NCBI GenBank assembly: GCA_031269415.1
Contig: JAISZF010000280.1
Location: forward strand, 1 to 9,696
Direction of reading: 5' to 3'
Length of the DNA: 9,696 bases
Source of the DNA: Clostridiales bacterium
GTDB lineage: Bacteria > Bacillota > Clostridia > Lachnospirales > WQUN01
Part shown: positions 1 through 7,400 of the stretch, piece by piece
Layout: each line of letters starts with the position of its first letter
Position numbering within the stretch: position 1 is the stretch's first letter
The notes under the pieces: model-generated
What the model was told of the DNA's origin: nothing
What the model saw: the letters and a program-made list of their open reading frames with translations, nothing else
Database searches by the model: none
Program-made: the position numbers and the translations under genes

Positions 1-152
1 AGAGCATTTGCGAAAACTGGGTATCTCCCTTTTTCGGACAGCTTGCTCTTATCAACATCACCACCCGCCAATATTTCGGATTCATCCGATAGCTTCCGCT
101 GTTCCCAAGCGTCAGTGAATTCTGCGAACCTAATAGCCGGTTTACTCATCAT
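1..152 (-). CDS. hsdS: Type I restriction-modification specificity subunit HsdS, N-terminal part (runs off left edge)
   Basis: This is the DNA-recognition (S) subunit of a type I restriction-modification complex. It would direct HsdM, and HsdR when present, to a bipartite target site. Only about 50 residues are visible. The start reads MMSKPAIRFAEFTDAWEQRK, the usual HsdS opening that leads into target recognition domain 1. It continues with ILAGGDVDKSKLSEKG and YPVFANA, a segment I recognise from many HsdS proteins. Two ATG codons stand in tandem (152-150 and 149-147) behind a GGGGTGA ribosome binding site. The second has the better spacing, so the start may be 149. The start lies inside the last codons of hsdM (stop at 144-142), an overlap of 8-11 nt that indicates translational coupling. 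The rest of the gene, including the second recognition domain, is outside the window. Confidence 0.9.
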   Translation of the reverse strand, partial: MMSKPAIRFAEFTDAWEQRKLSDESEILAGGDVDKSKLSEKGRYPVFANA

Positions 153-2745
153 TTTCACCCCGCAAAAGCGACTGGAACTCCGCCAGCCCTTTCATGTCAA
201 AATCGTCGCCCGTCAGGCCGTCAATCAGCGCCGAGAGCGAGGACTTGGTGTTGGCGATTTCGGCGGCTACCTCAGCATAAGTCACGGCGTATTTGTCCGC
301 CAAAGCCCGCACCTTCGCCACCAAGTCGGCGATGATGCCGTCCGGTGTGCGATGTATGGCGGTTATAAGCGGGTCAACCCATTTTAGCTCAAGCAATTTA
401 AGCACCTGTGCGTCGGTGAGGGCTTCAATCGTCGCCTTGGTTTTCAGGTGCAGTGCCTCGGCGTTTCTCTTGATGGCGGCTTTGAGAGCCTTCTCACTGT
501 CGATAAGCTCCGATACCCGCACGAGTTTCCTCTCAATCGCGTCCTCGTCATAAGCGTGGATGGCGGTTTTTGCCTTTGCCAACGTACTGAAGTCCGCTTT
601 GATTCGCTTTGCGACCTCCGCATTTACAAAAGCGTCCTTTGCCTCGTTCACAAAGTCGCTTTCCTTGTCCTCCTCCGACAGCGAGTCGAGTATCTCATCG
701 AAAGCGGCGGCGGTCTCGGCAAGCTCATCCTCTTTGGCGCGCAAAGCGTCGGCTTCGTTTTTCAGAAGCGTAGCCTGCATCAGTTCAAAGGGGATGACGT
801 GTCCCACCCAGCCGTCCTGCACCTCTTGGTCTTTGCCGTCTTTCTTCTTCAGCACCATGTTGGGGTCAACCTTTTTCGCGGCGGCAAAGCCCTCGGTCTG
901 GATGATTTCCAAATCGACGGCGGTCTTTGTCCACTCGTCGTCAAGCGCCTGATAGACGCTGTATTTGTTCACCAAGGGCATGGCTGACACCCGCGCGAAA
1001 ATCTCGCCTGCGAGTCTAGTTTCCTCCTTGCCCAAGTCAAGGGTACTCATGCCGTCCACAAGCTCTGTTTTCAAGAGCGCGGCGAAGTTGGAGAACGCCA
1101 ATTCATAGTTGGCTTTGAATCGCTGCACGGAAGCGTCGCCGACAATGGCGGTCTCAATGTCTTCCACGGCAAGCCCGCAGTAAGGCGAGCCGTCCTCGGC
1201 GAAGAGGGCGGACTTCAAGCTCGGCAGCGCCGCCCAATACGGGGCAAGCGCGTCGATCTCGCTTTTGGGGATGCCGCCGAACATAGAGGCGTAGATGTCC
1301 CACGTTTCCGCGCCCTCGGAGCTGTCCACGTATCGGGGAATGTTGAGGTTGTACTCGTTGTCCCGGATTTCCTGCTGGGTGACGAGGCGGGAGAATTTAT
1401 CGATGCTCTCGCGGCTTGCCACCGTGTCGGCGATTTTTTTGATGTCGGACGCGCGGAGCTGGTTGTTCTTGCCGACTTTCGCAAAGCCCTTGGAAGCGTC
1501 AATAATCAGCACGTCGGTGTTATCCCGCTTGCGCTTCAAGACCATGATAATCGTCGGTATGCCCGTGCCGAAGAAGATGTTGGCGGGAAGCCCGATAATC
1601 GCGTCGATGTGGTTTCTCTCAATCAGGTGCTTGCGGATTTCGCCCTCCTCGCCGCCTCGGAACAACACGCCGTGCGGCAGGACGATGGTCATAATGCCGT
1701 CCGGCTTTAAGTGGAACAAATCATGGAGCAAAAAGGCAAAGTCCGCCTTGGTCTTTGGTGCAAGCCCAAAACCGGAATAACGCGGGTCGCCGTCCTTGCC
1801 CGACGGATCCCACGCCTGCGAGTAGGGCGGATTGGACACCACCGCGTCCACGTAAAGCGGGTTATAGGTACCCACGGGGTCGCTCTCATCGAAGTACGGC
1901 CAGTCGTCCTCCAAGGTGTCGCCGTTTCGGGTGAAGATGTTGCCCGGCAAAATCCCGCGCATGACGAGGTTCATACGGGTGAGGTTGTAGGTGTTCTCCT
2001 TGATTTCCTGCGCATAGTATTTCACGTTGTCGGAGTCTGAGATGTGCTTTGCTACGCTGCGCCCGATGTTGATGAGGAGCGAGCCGGAGCCGCTCGTTGG
2101 GTCGTAGATGTCGATGGTGCGGCGGTCTTTGAGGTGGTACGCCACGACCTCGGACATCAAAAGCGATACCTCGTGCGGCGTGTAGAACTCGCCCGCCTTC
2201 TTGCCCGCGTTGGCGGCAAACATGCTGATAAGGTATTCGTAAATGAAGCCTAAAACGTCATAGTCCTGCTTACCGTCCATAGGGATGACCTTGATGAGCT
2301 GAATCAGGTCGGAGATGGCTTTGGTCTGGCTGCCGCTGCTGTCGCCCAACTTGGAAAGCCCCGTTTGCAGTGTGTCGAGAATGCGGTCAAAGACTTTTCT
2401 GTGGGAAGCGTTTATCAAACGGCTGAACGCGGACAGCGCGTCGCGCACGTTGGACACGTCAAAGTCCCTGCCTTTCTCAATCCACGCCCCGAAGAGGTTG
2501 TTGTAGGCGATGAAGTAGCCGATGCCCCTCTGGATGAAGGCTACCGTTTCCGCGTCCTCCTCGGTCAGCGCCTTGATGTCGTCTGCCGAGAAATCGTTCT
2601 CGCGGCAAAACTTGACCTCGGTGTCTGACAGGTATTTATAGAAGATAAAGCCGAGTATGTAGTCCTTATACTCGTTGGCTTCAATCTTGGAGCGCATCTT
2701 ATTCGCGCTCTCCCAGATTTTCGACGCCAGTTGTTGTTTGTTCAT
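142..2745 (-). CDS. hsdM: Type I restriction-modification DNA methyltransferase subunit HsdM (long C-terminal form)
   Basis: This is the N6-adenine methyltransferase (M) subunit of a type I restriction-modification enzyme. With HsdS it methylates adenine in the recognition site using S-adenosylmethionine. The predicted protein is 867 aa. Residues 1 to about 150 form the helical HsdM N-terminal domain, opening MNKQQLASKIWESANKMRSK. The N6-methylase domain follows, with GEFYTP near 185, the SAM-binding motif DPTSGSGS at 215-222 and the catalytic NPPY at 305-308. A conserved NLNIPRY lies near 466. After that come about 390 extra residues, highly charged, helical and probably partly coiled coil. 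Classical HsdM proteins such as EcoR124I are only about 520 aa; longer forms like this occur in other bacteria. The ATG at 2745 was chosen because it carries a GAGGAG ribosome binding site 7 nt upstream and matches the family N terminus. An in-frame ATG at 2847 would add 34 unrelated residues lying inside the upstream HTH gene. Reading frame intact. Confidence 0.95.
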   Translation of the reverse strand: MNKQQLASKIWESANKMRSKIEANEYKDYILGFIFYKYLSDTEVKFCRENDFSADDIKALTEEDAETVAFIQRGIGYFIAYNNLFGAWIEKGRDFDVSNVRDALSAFSRLINASHRKVFDRILDTLQTGLSKLGDSSGSQTKAISDLIQLIKVIPMDGKQDYDVLGFIYEYLISMFAANAGKKAGEFYTPHEVSLLMSEVVAYHLKDRRTIDIYDPTSGSGSLLINIGRSVAKHISDSDNVKYYAQEIKENTYNLTRMNLVMRGILPGNIFTRNGDTLEDDWPYFDESDPVGTYNPLYVDAVVSNPPYSQAWDPSGKDGDPRYSGFGLAPKTKADFAFLLHDLFHLKPDGIMTIVLPHGVLFRGGEEGEIRKHLIERNHIDAIIGLPANIFFGTGIPTIIMVLKRKRDNTDVLIIDASKGFAKVGKNNQLRASDIKKIADTVASRESIDKFSRLVTQQEIRDNEYNLNIPRYVDSSEGAETWDIYASMFGGIPKSEIDALAPYWAALPSLKSALFAEDGSPYCGLAVEDIETAIVGDASVQRFKANYELAFSNFAALLKTELVDGMSTLDLGKEETRLAGEIFARVSAMPLVNKYSVYQALDDEWTKTAVDLEIIQTEGFAAAKKVDPNMVLKKKDGKDQEVQDGWVGHVIPFELMQATLLKNEADALRAKEDELAETAAAFDEILDSLSEEDKESDFVNEAKDAFVNAEVAKRIKADFSTLAKAKTAIHAYDEDAIERKLVRVSELIDSEKALKAAIKRNAEALHLKTKATIEALTDAQVLKLLELKWVDPLITAIHRTPDGIIADLVAKVRALADKYAVTYAEVAAEIANTKSSLSALIDGLTGDDFDMKGLAEFQSLLRGENDE

Positions 2746-2749
2746 GCGG

Positions 2750-3013
2750 TCACTCCTCGTTTCCTTGAATGTTTGTGTCGTCCCCATGGATGTCCGCTGT
2801 TTCTTTAGTGTCCTCAAAGACCACTTCCATAATATCGCTTGTGTCACAGCGCAAAGCGGCGCATATCCGTAGAAGCACGTCCGTATTTACCGATTCGCCG
2901 CGATTTAGCTTGGACGACGTTGACGAGCTGATACCCGTGAGCTTGCGGAAATCGCCCTTTGAGATTTCGCGGTCAATGAGCAATTTCCAGAGTTTCTTGT
3001 AACTGATTTTCAC
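2750..3013 (-). CDS. Xre/Cro-C1-type helix-turn-helix regulator preceding hsdM
   Basis: This is a small DNA-binding protein (87 aa) of the Cro/C1 HTH type, closest in look to the HTH_26 group. Helix-turn-helix residues lie at about 18-55: SKGDFRKLTGISSSTSSKLN, then RGESVNTDVLLRICAAL. The C-terminal 20 residues are acidic and hydrophilic. The start is taken as GTG at 3013. It sits 7 nt after a perfect AGGAGG (3026-3021), and its GTGA overlaps the stop of the preceding rmuC fragment. A TTG at 3019 is in frame but only 1 nt from the ribosome binding site, so it is unlikely. The stop lies 4 nt before the hsdM ATG, and the GAGGAG encoding the last two Glu codons is the hsdM ribosome binding site. 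Position and coupling suggest it regulates the restriction-modification genes; that is inference. An unrelated role is possible. Confidence 0.85.
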   Translation of the reverse strand: MKISYKKLWKLLIDREISKGDFRKLTGISSSTSSKLNRGESVNTDVLLRICAALRCDTSDIMEVVFEDTKETADIHGDDTNIQGNEE

Positions 3014-3237
3014 ACACAATCCTCCTCATCATGCGCGTACAGTCCTTCCGTTGGCAGAAACATCAGCGCGAAGTCCGTCGTTTTCGGCGGCACGATATAT
3101 TTATCGTAAATATCTTTCGCGAACGCCTTTATTCTGCCGACAAGCGCCTTTCGCGCCTCGTCGATTGCGGTTTTATCCTCCGCGTCAAGCAAGCGGGTAT
3201 AATCCATAAGGCTCGAAATCGAAAAATGCGCCGACAT
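3010..3237 (-). pseudogene. rmuC: RmuC fragment, truncated at both ends
   Basis: This 75-codon open frame matches only an internal slice of RmuC, a predicted nuclease-fold protein that limits DNA inversions and rearrangements. The recognisable part runs from MDYTRLLDAEDK through KAFAKDIYDKYIVPPKTTDF to ALMFLPTEGLYA, a signature stretch of the RmuC domain. Full RmuC proteins are several hundred residues long. The coiled-coil N-terminal half is missing here, and the frame ends soon after GLYA (HDEEDCV, then stop). The first 8-10 residues are unlike the family and correspond to the antisense of a recombinase remnant, so the 5' junction lies near 3207-3216. I see no convincing ribosome binding site before 3237. 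The stop TGA overlaps the GTG start of the HTH regulator, so any translation would feed into that gene. Most likely a decayed remnant; I cannot exclude expression as a small peptide. Confidence 0.7.
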
Positions 3238-3458
3238 AGGCGGCGTTATTGAGAAGCTGAACCGCGAAAACGGTCACAAATCGCGGCTGTCGCGGTTTGA
3301 CGCGGACATTGAGGAATGTGAGAAAGAACTTCGCCGAATCGCGTCACTCCGGCAGGCGGTCTACGAGGACTATGCCGCGAAACAACGGAAATGGCGCAAG
3401 CCTTGATTGAGCGCGTCGAGGTCAGCGATTACAACAAGGTTCACATCATATTCAAATT
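3212..3458 (+). pseudogene. Serine site-specific recombinase remnant (C-terminal pieces, frame broken)
   Basis: Two pieces of the C-terminal region of a large serine recombinase (resolvase/integrase family of mobile elements) lie in different plus-strand frames. Piece one, about 3212-3388, reads LSRFDADIEECEKELRRIAS then LRQAVYEDYAAK, the coiled-coil segment typical of these enzymes, and hits a stop at 3404-3406. Piece two, about 3391-3458, reads MAQALIERVEVSDYNKVHII then FKF, the family's characteristic near-terminal beta strand. In intact enzymes several dozen residues separate these pieces, so an internal deletion with frame change near 3386-3391 is likely. The catalytic N-terminal domain with the active-site serine and the zinc ribbon are absent. 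The 3' side runs into the antisense of a truncated HTH gene. This is a dead remnant of an integrated element. Frame assignment is direct; family assignment is from motif recognition. Confidence 0.7.
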
Positions 3459-3593
3459 CGTTTCGCCGGAGCAGTTTTCAATCTTCATCTTACCGGAGCA
3501 GATGTCAATCACAGTCATCCGCGGGACTCCGCTCATTTTGGAAAGCCTATATTTTGTCATGCCGTTTTGGGCAAGTATCGAGTTTATGTGCAT
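3441..3593 (-). pseudogene. 5' fragment of a second Xre-type HTH regulator, truncated by the recombinase junction
   Basis: A 50-codon minus-strand frame starts at ATG 3593, 6 nt after GAGGTG (3605-3600), and encodes MHINSILAQNGMTKYRLSKM then SGVPRMTVIDICSGKMKIEN and CSGETNLNMM. This is the start of a Cro/C1-type HTH domain. Relatives read roughly MTKYRLSKxSGVPxxTIxDI then CSGKxxIEKC and continue into a fifth helix (LYKLAKAL-like). Here family similarity stops after SGET, at about 3459, exactly where the plus-strand recombinase remnant begins. The last five residues are antisense of the recombinase. The gene is therefore cut inside its HTH domain and probably non-functional. It retains its ribosome binding site and a strong promoter (3613-3641). 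This fragment and the complete HTH gene at 2750-3013 are different proteins, so they are not halves of one gene. Confidence 0.65.
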
Positions 3594-3612
3594 CCTGGTT
3601 CACCTCAATAAT

Positions 3613-3641
3613 ACTATACCGGATAGCTGATATAAAGTCAA
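3613..3641 (-). promoter_or_regulatory. Sigma-A-type promoter for the truncated HTH fragment
   Basis: Read on the minus strand, -35 is TTGACT (3641-3636) and -10 is TATAGT (3618-3613), separated by exactly 17 nt. Each hexamer is one mismatch from consensus. Transcription should start near 3606, just before the GAGGTG ribosome binding site and ATG at 3593. No terminator hairpin is evident between here and 3013, so this promoter could also supply the HTH regulator, hsdM and hsdS. That read-through is inference. Confidence 0.65.
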
Positions 3642-3644
3642 AAA

Positions 3645-3795
3645 AATGACCATTATAACTTAATTGTCAATAAAAAGCAATACATGACACGGAAATGTAA
3701 AATGTATATCAATAATGACAAATACATAGAAATACACAAAGATAAACAGAAATATTCATCGACATGTGATGATATACCGAAATCCGCCGACGAAT
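3645..3795. other. AT-rich intergenic stretch without a gene
   Basis: About 150 bp of AT-rich DNA between the HTH-fragment promoter and the terminator of the small membrane protein gene. I see no credible coding frame, RNA gene or repeat in it. Minus-strand TTGCTT (3680-3675) with TATAAT (3657-3652) at 17 nt spacing is a second, weaker promoter-like match pointing the same way as the promoter at 3613-3641. Confidence 0.5.
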
Positions 3796-3828
3796 GATAA
3801 AGGGCGGCCGAAAAGGCCGCCCTTAAAA
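3796..3828 (-). terminator. Rho-independent terminator of the small membrane protein gene
   Basis: A perfect 10-bp GC-rich stem, AAGGGCGGCC (3800-3809) paired with GGCCGCCCTT (3815-3824), has a 5-nt loop. On the minus strand the stem is followed by a short TTTAT run. It lies about 35 nt after the stop codon of the gene ending at 3860. The U-tract is modest, so efficiency is uncertain. Confidence 0.75.
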
Positions 3829-3859
3829 AACACACAATCCAAACCTTCCGCTCATCCCG

Positions 3860-4312
3860 CTATTTCGCGGCGACTTTACCGGCGTCAATCCTCGCTTTAT
3901 CCAAAGCGGTTCGCACCGCATCCAGGATGATCTCCCCGGTGACGGGGTATTCGGAAGACGGGGTTAAGTCCGCCGTCTGGTACTTCACGATCTCTTTCGC
4001 TAACGTATCCATAACCGGCTGAACCAGCGGGTAAAAAACAGCCTGCGTTTCCTCAAGGCTCATCATCCGCACCGTAAGTATTTCATCGGCTGAAACGGTT
4101 ACATTCACCGCGACCGGCGATTCGTTCAACATAATTTCCGCGGTATATGTGCCGGGTATGTATAGCGCGCCGGAACCGGCGGACTCCGTGTCTTTGCCGC
4201 GTGGTACAAACAAATAGACAAGGAGCAGGACTAACACCAGTCCCAACACCGCGAATAGTGTAGTCTTTATAACGTCTTTTAGCTGAAGTACAAAAATTCT
4301 GGTACCGGCCAT
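3860..4312 (-). CDS. Membrane-anchored protein with FMN-binding-domain-like extracytoplasmic part
   Basis: The product is 150 aa. Residues 1-17 are short and basic, and residues 18-36 (TTLFAVLGLVLVLLLVYLFV) are one transmembrane segment. About 110 residues follow, probably outside the membrane. That domain opens PGTYTAEI with PVAVNVTVSADEILTVRM. It closes KEIVKYQTAD, then PVTGEIILDAVRTALDKA. This layout resembles the FMN_bind domain (GxYTGE start, a central beta-hairpin, an 'IxxxQ' helix and a closing 'AVxxAL' helix). The SGA[TS] motif that holds covalent FMN in that family is not visible, the corresponding place reading SSEYPVTGE. Flavin binding is therefore doubtful, and I give no function. 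The ATG at 4312 has a strong AAGGAGG ribosome binding site 7 nt upstream. The gene is monocistronic, with its own promoter and terminator, and divergent from addB. Confidence 0.85.
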   Translation of the reverse strand: MAGTRIFVLQLKDVIKTTLFAVLGLVLVLLLVYLFVPRGKDTESAGSGALYIPGTYTAEIMLNESPVAVNVTVSADEILTVRMMSLEETQAVFYPLVQPVMDTLAKEIVKYQTADLTPSSEYPVTGEIILDAVRTALDKARIDAGKVAAK

Positions 4313-4374
4313 CCGGAGCCCTCCTTATACTCGTGGCGTTTACGCCGCGCCGCGGGTAATATTCCTTACATGAT

Positions 4375-4403
4375 ATTATAAAACCGGATAAAATATTCAT
4401 AAA
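4375..4403 (-). promoter_or_regulatory. Promoter candidate for the small membrane protein gene
   Basis: On the minus strand a perfect -10 TATAAT (4380-4375) lies about 63 nt before the start codon. The best -35 at 17 nt spacing is TTTATG (4403-4398), a weak match. A small hairpin, GGCG-TTTA-CGCC, lies in the predicted leader. Confidence 0.45.
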
Positions 4404-4449
4404 ACCAGAAGGCGGCCGTCCAACGAGCCGCTTTTATAGTTTCTTCCGC

Positions 4450-4478
4450 TTGCGCCGCCGGCAGCCATCATGTACAAT
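4450..4478 (+). promoter_or_regulatory. Promoter candidate for addB
   Basis: TTGCGC (4450-4455) and TACAAT (4473-4478) are spaced by 17 nt just upstream of addB. The predicted start of transcription (about 4485) would fall on the GGAGGT ribosome binding site, giving an unusually short leader, so the real promoter may lie elsewhere in the divergent region 4313-4498. Confidence 0.35.
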
Positions 4479-4498
4479 AGCGTCGGAGGTGCGTGTTT

Positions 4499-7400
4499 AT
4501 GAGCCTGAGATATATCATGGGCCTGCCGGGTTCCGGCAAGACCCGCGCATGCCTGCGTGAAATTATGGATTCGTCCGGGAATAACGCCGTTTATCTGGTT
4601 CCCGAACAATATTCCCTGCAATCTGAGAAAAATATAGTGGAGATTTCAACGGGTAAAGCCACGACCGTGTCGGTATTGAGCTTTAAACGCCTAGCGTTCC
4701 GCGTGTTCAGTCGCGCCGGCGCGCCGCGAGGCGCGTTTTTGGACGATGTGGGCAAGGTAATGCTGCTGCGCAAGATTACGTCGGACTTGCGGCGCGAACT
4801 CAGCTTCTACGGCAAACCCGCGGATAAGCAGGGGTTTATAAACAGTCTGTCCAACATCATTTCGGAATTTTATCAATACGAGGTTTCCTTGGAAGACTTG
4901 ACGAAAGCGCGCGACGCCGCGGCCAGCGAGCCGATGAGGGCCAAACTGTCGGATTTGTGCTTAATATACCGGCGATATTCGGAGATACTGCGCTCTGGTT
5001 ATTTTGCGGCGGATCAGGCGCTTGACTATCTGCCCGGTAAAATATCTGGCGCGGAGGAACTATGCGGCGCTCAGGTGTGGGTGGACGGATTTCACGGTTT
5101 TACCAAGCAGGAACGCAACGCGTTGGAGAGTATCATGCGGAAAGCCGAGCGGGTGACGGTGGCTGTCACGGTCAATGAGCGCGCGGTCAAATACAACCCG
5201 TTAAGCCCTTATGATTTTTTCTATGAAACAAAACGGGCTGTGAACCAGATAACCAAATTGGCGGAGGAAAGCCTGACCGAGATAGAGCCGCCTGTATTCC
5301 TGAACCGAGATGGGAATAAATCGCTGGATTTCTTCAGGCGACGTTTTTTCAGGCTGAACGCGGGGGTATATAATAAACCCGCCCTGGAGATTGGCGTTTT
5401 AACGGCGTATGACCGGGAATCGGAGGTTGAGGCGGCGGCCAGGGAGATCATCGGGACGCTTCGCGCTCAGGGTTTGCGGTTCCGCGATATAGCTGTTTTG
5501 ACAGGCAGTATGGCTTCTTATGAAAAGAAGATCAAACGCGTGTTCAGTCTGTACGGCATACCGTTTTTTATCGACGTTAGGACGGATATTACGCGGCATC
5601 CGCTGGTGGAACTGATTCGCGCGGCGGTTGAGGCGGCGGCTAAACGTATGGCGTATGAGGGCGTTTTCAGATTCTTGCGAACCGATATGACGGGCATACC
5701 CAGAAGCGACGTGGACGCGCTGGAGAATTACGTGTTGGGGTACGGCGTTAAGGGGTATCAATGGGCCAAGCGTTGGGAATACGGCGAAGGGGCTGAACAG
5801 GCCGACGCGCTGCGCGTCCGTGTGTTAGAGGCGCTGGAGCCGTTCGTGTCCGGGCTGCCCTCGAAGAAGGCGTCCGTCCGGGAATACGGCGAGCGTATTT
5901 TTAATATGCTGGAACGACTGAGGGTAAATGAAACGCTGACAGCGTGGACGGAGGAAATGACAAGCGCGGGTGATAACGAAACCGCGCGGTGGCACAGCCA
6001 GATATGGTCGAAAGTATGCGAGGTGTTCGACAAACTGGTGGAAACCTTGGGAGACAGCGCAATCGGCGTTTCTGAGTTCGGAAAAATATTGGACGCGGGC
6101 TTTTCAGCTTCCGATATGGGTATTATACCGCCGTCCGTCGATCAGGTTGTGGTGGGTGATTTAACGAGGTCGCGCCTGCCTTCGGTAAGGGTTTTGATTG
6201 TATTAGGCGCGAATGAGGGCATGCTGCCCAAACCCGCGCCGGACACCGGACTTTTGAACGATGAGGAGCGGGTGTTTCTGACGGAGCGCGGCATTGAGGT
6301 CGGTTCGGACGGCAAGCGCAGGAACAATGAGGACAGGTTCTTGGCCTACGCTGCCATGTCCAAGCCCTCAGACGGGCTTTGCCTGCTGTACAGCCGGTAT
6401 GAGGGCGGCAGGGAACTGAAGCCCGCCAACAGCGTGGACGCGCTGCTGAAGATGTTCCCGATGGCGCGTTGTGAAAGCCAAGCGGGAGAGATTACCCCGG
6501 CTCTGCCAATGCTGGGCCGCATGGGCGCGATGATGCGGCGGCATATGAGCGGCGCGGAAATGACGCCGGACACGCGGGACGCGTATGGCCTGCTGAAAGG
6601 CCACGCAATATACGGCTCCGCGTTAAGCCAAATGGAGAATGCCATTAAAAGCGGCGGCGCGCGGTACAGACTGTCGGATCGTACAGCGGGTCGCATGTAC
6701 GGACGCGAACTTATAACGGGCGTGTCCCGCCTGGAGCGGTACGCGGAGTGCCCGTTCGCGTATTTCATGAGATATAACCTGAAAGCGCGCGAGCGGCGGC
6801 TCTATACTGTGGATCAACTCGATACGGGGAATTTATTTCATAATGTGCTGGAAATGTTCAGCCGCAATTTGAGCGAAGAGGATGAAAGCTGGCGTGATCT
6901 GACGCCCGAACGGATAAACGATCTGACCGACATATGCGTGGACGCGCTAAGCCCGGAGATTCCCGCGTTCTTTTCCTCGGCGAGGTTTAAATATTTGCTG
7001 ACGCGCGTTCGACGCATCTGCAAGAGATCCATATGGGCGCTGTCGGAGCATATTAAACGCGGCGAGTTCGAGCCGTTTGGGGCCGAGATCGCGTTCAACC
7101 TGAACTCAGGCGGCTCGCGTTCGGACCTTGGCGACACGCCTGTGACCGCTATTCATATAAGCCTGAATAACGAACAGAAGATGACCCTGACCGGACGCAT
7201 CGACCGCGTCGATATCTTTGACAGCGGCGGGAAGCGTTATGTTAAGATAATAGACTATAAATCGGGCAATAAGAAATTCAGCCTGAGTGACGTGTATTTC
7301 GGAACACAGTTGCAATTGCTTCTGTATATAGACGCGCTGATTAAGAATGGGCGCGACATCTTCGGCGATAACTGCGATTTGGAGATCGCGCCGGGGGGAG

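Noticed and set aside
2746..2847. 34-codon upstream extension of hsdM to an ATG at 2847
   Set aside because: It lies wholly inside the HTH regulator gene, has no family similarity, and the ATG at 2745 has a strong ribosome binding site and the expected HsdM N terminus.
3391..3630. 79-codon plus-strand frame as an intact gene
   Set aside because: Only its first 20 or so codons resemble a recombinase C-terminus. The rest is antisense to the HTH fragment and its promoter, so it is not an independent gene.
3756..3772. Inverted repeat TCATC-N7-GATGA in the AT-rich spacer
   Set aside because: Five-base arms in AT-rich DNA are expected by chance, and no nearby start site gives the repeat a role.
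3653..3835. 60-codon minus-strand hydrophobic-looking frame
   Set aside because: It starts inside the terminator hairpin, lacks a ribosome binding site and lies in low-complexity AT-rich DNA.
4083..4400. 105-codon minus-strand frame overlapping the membrane protein gene
   Set aside because: It is an arginine- and cysteine-rich shadow of the real gene in another frame and spans that gene's own promoter and leader.
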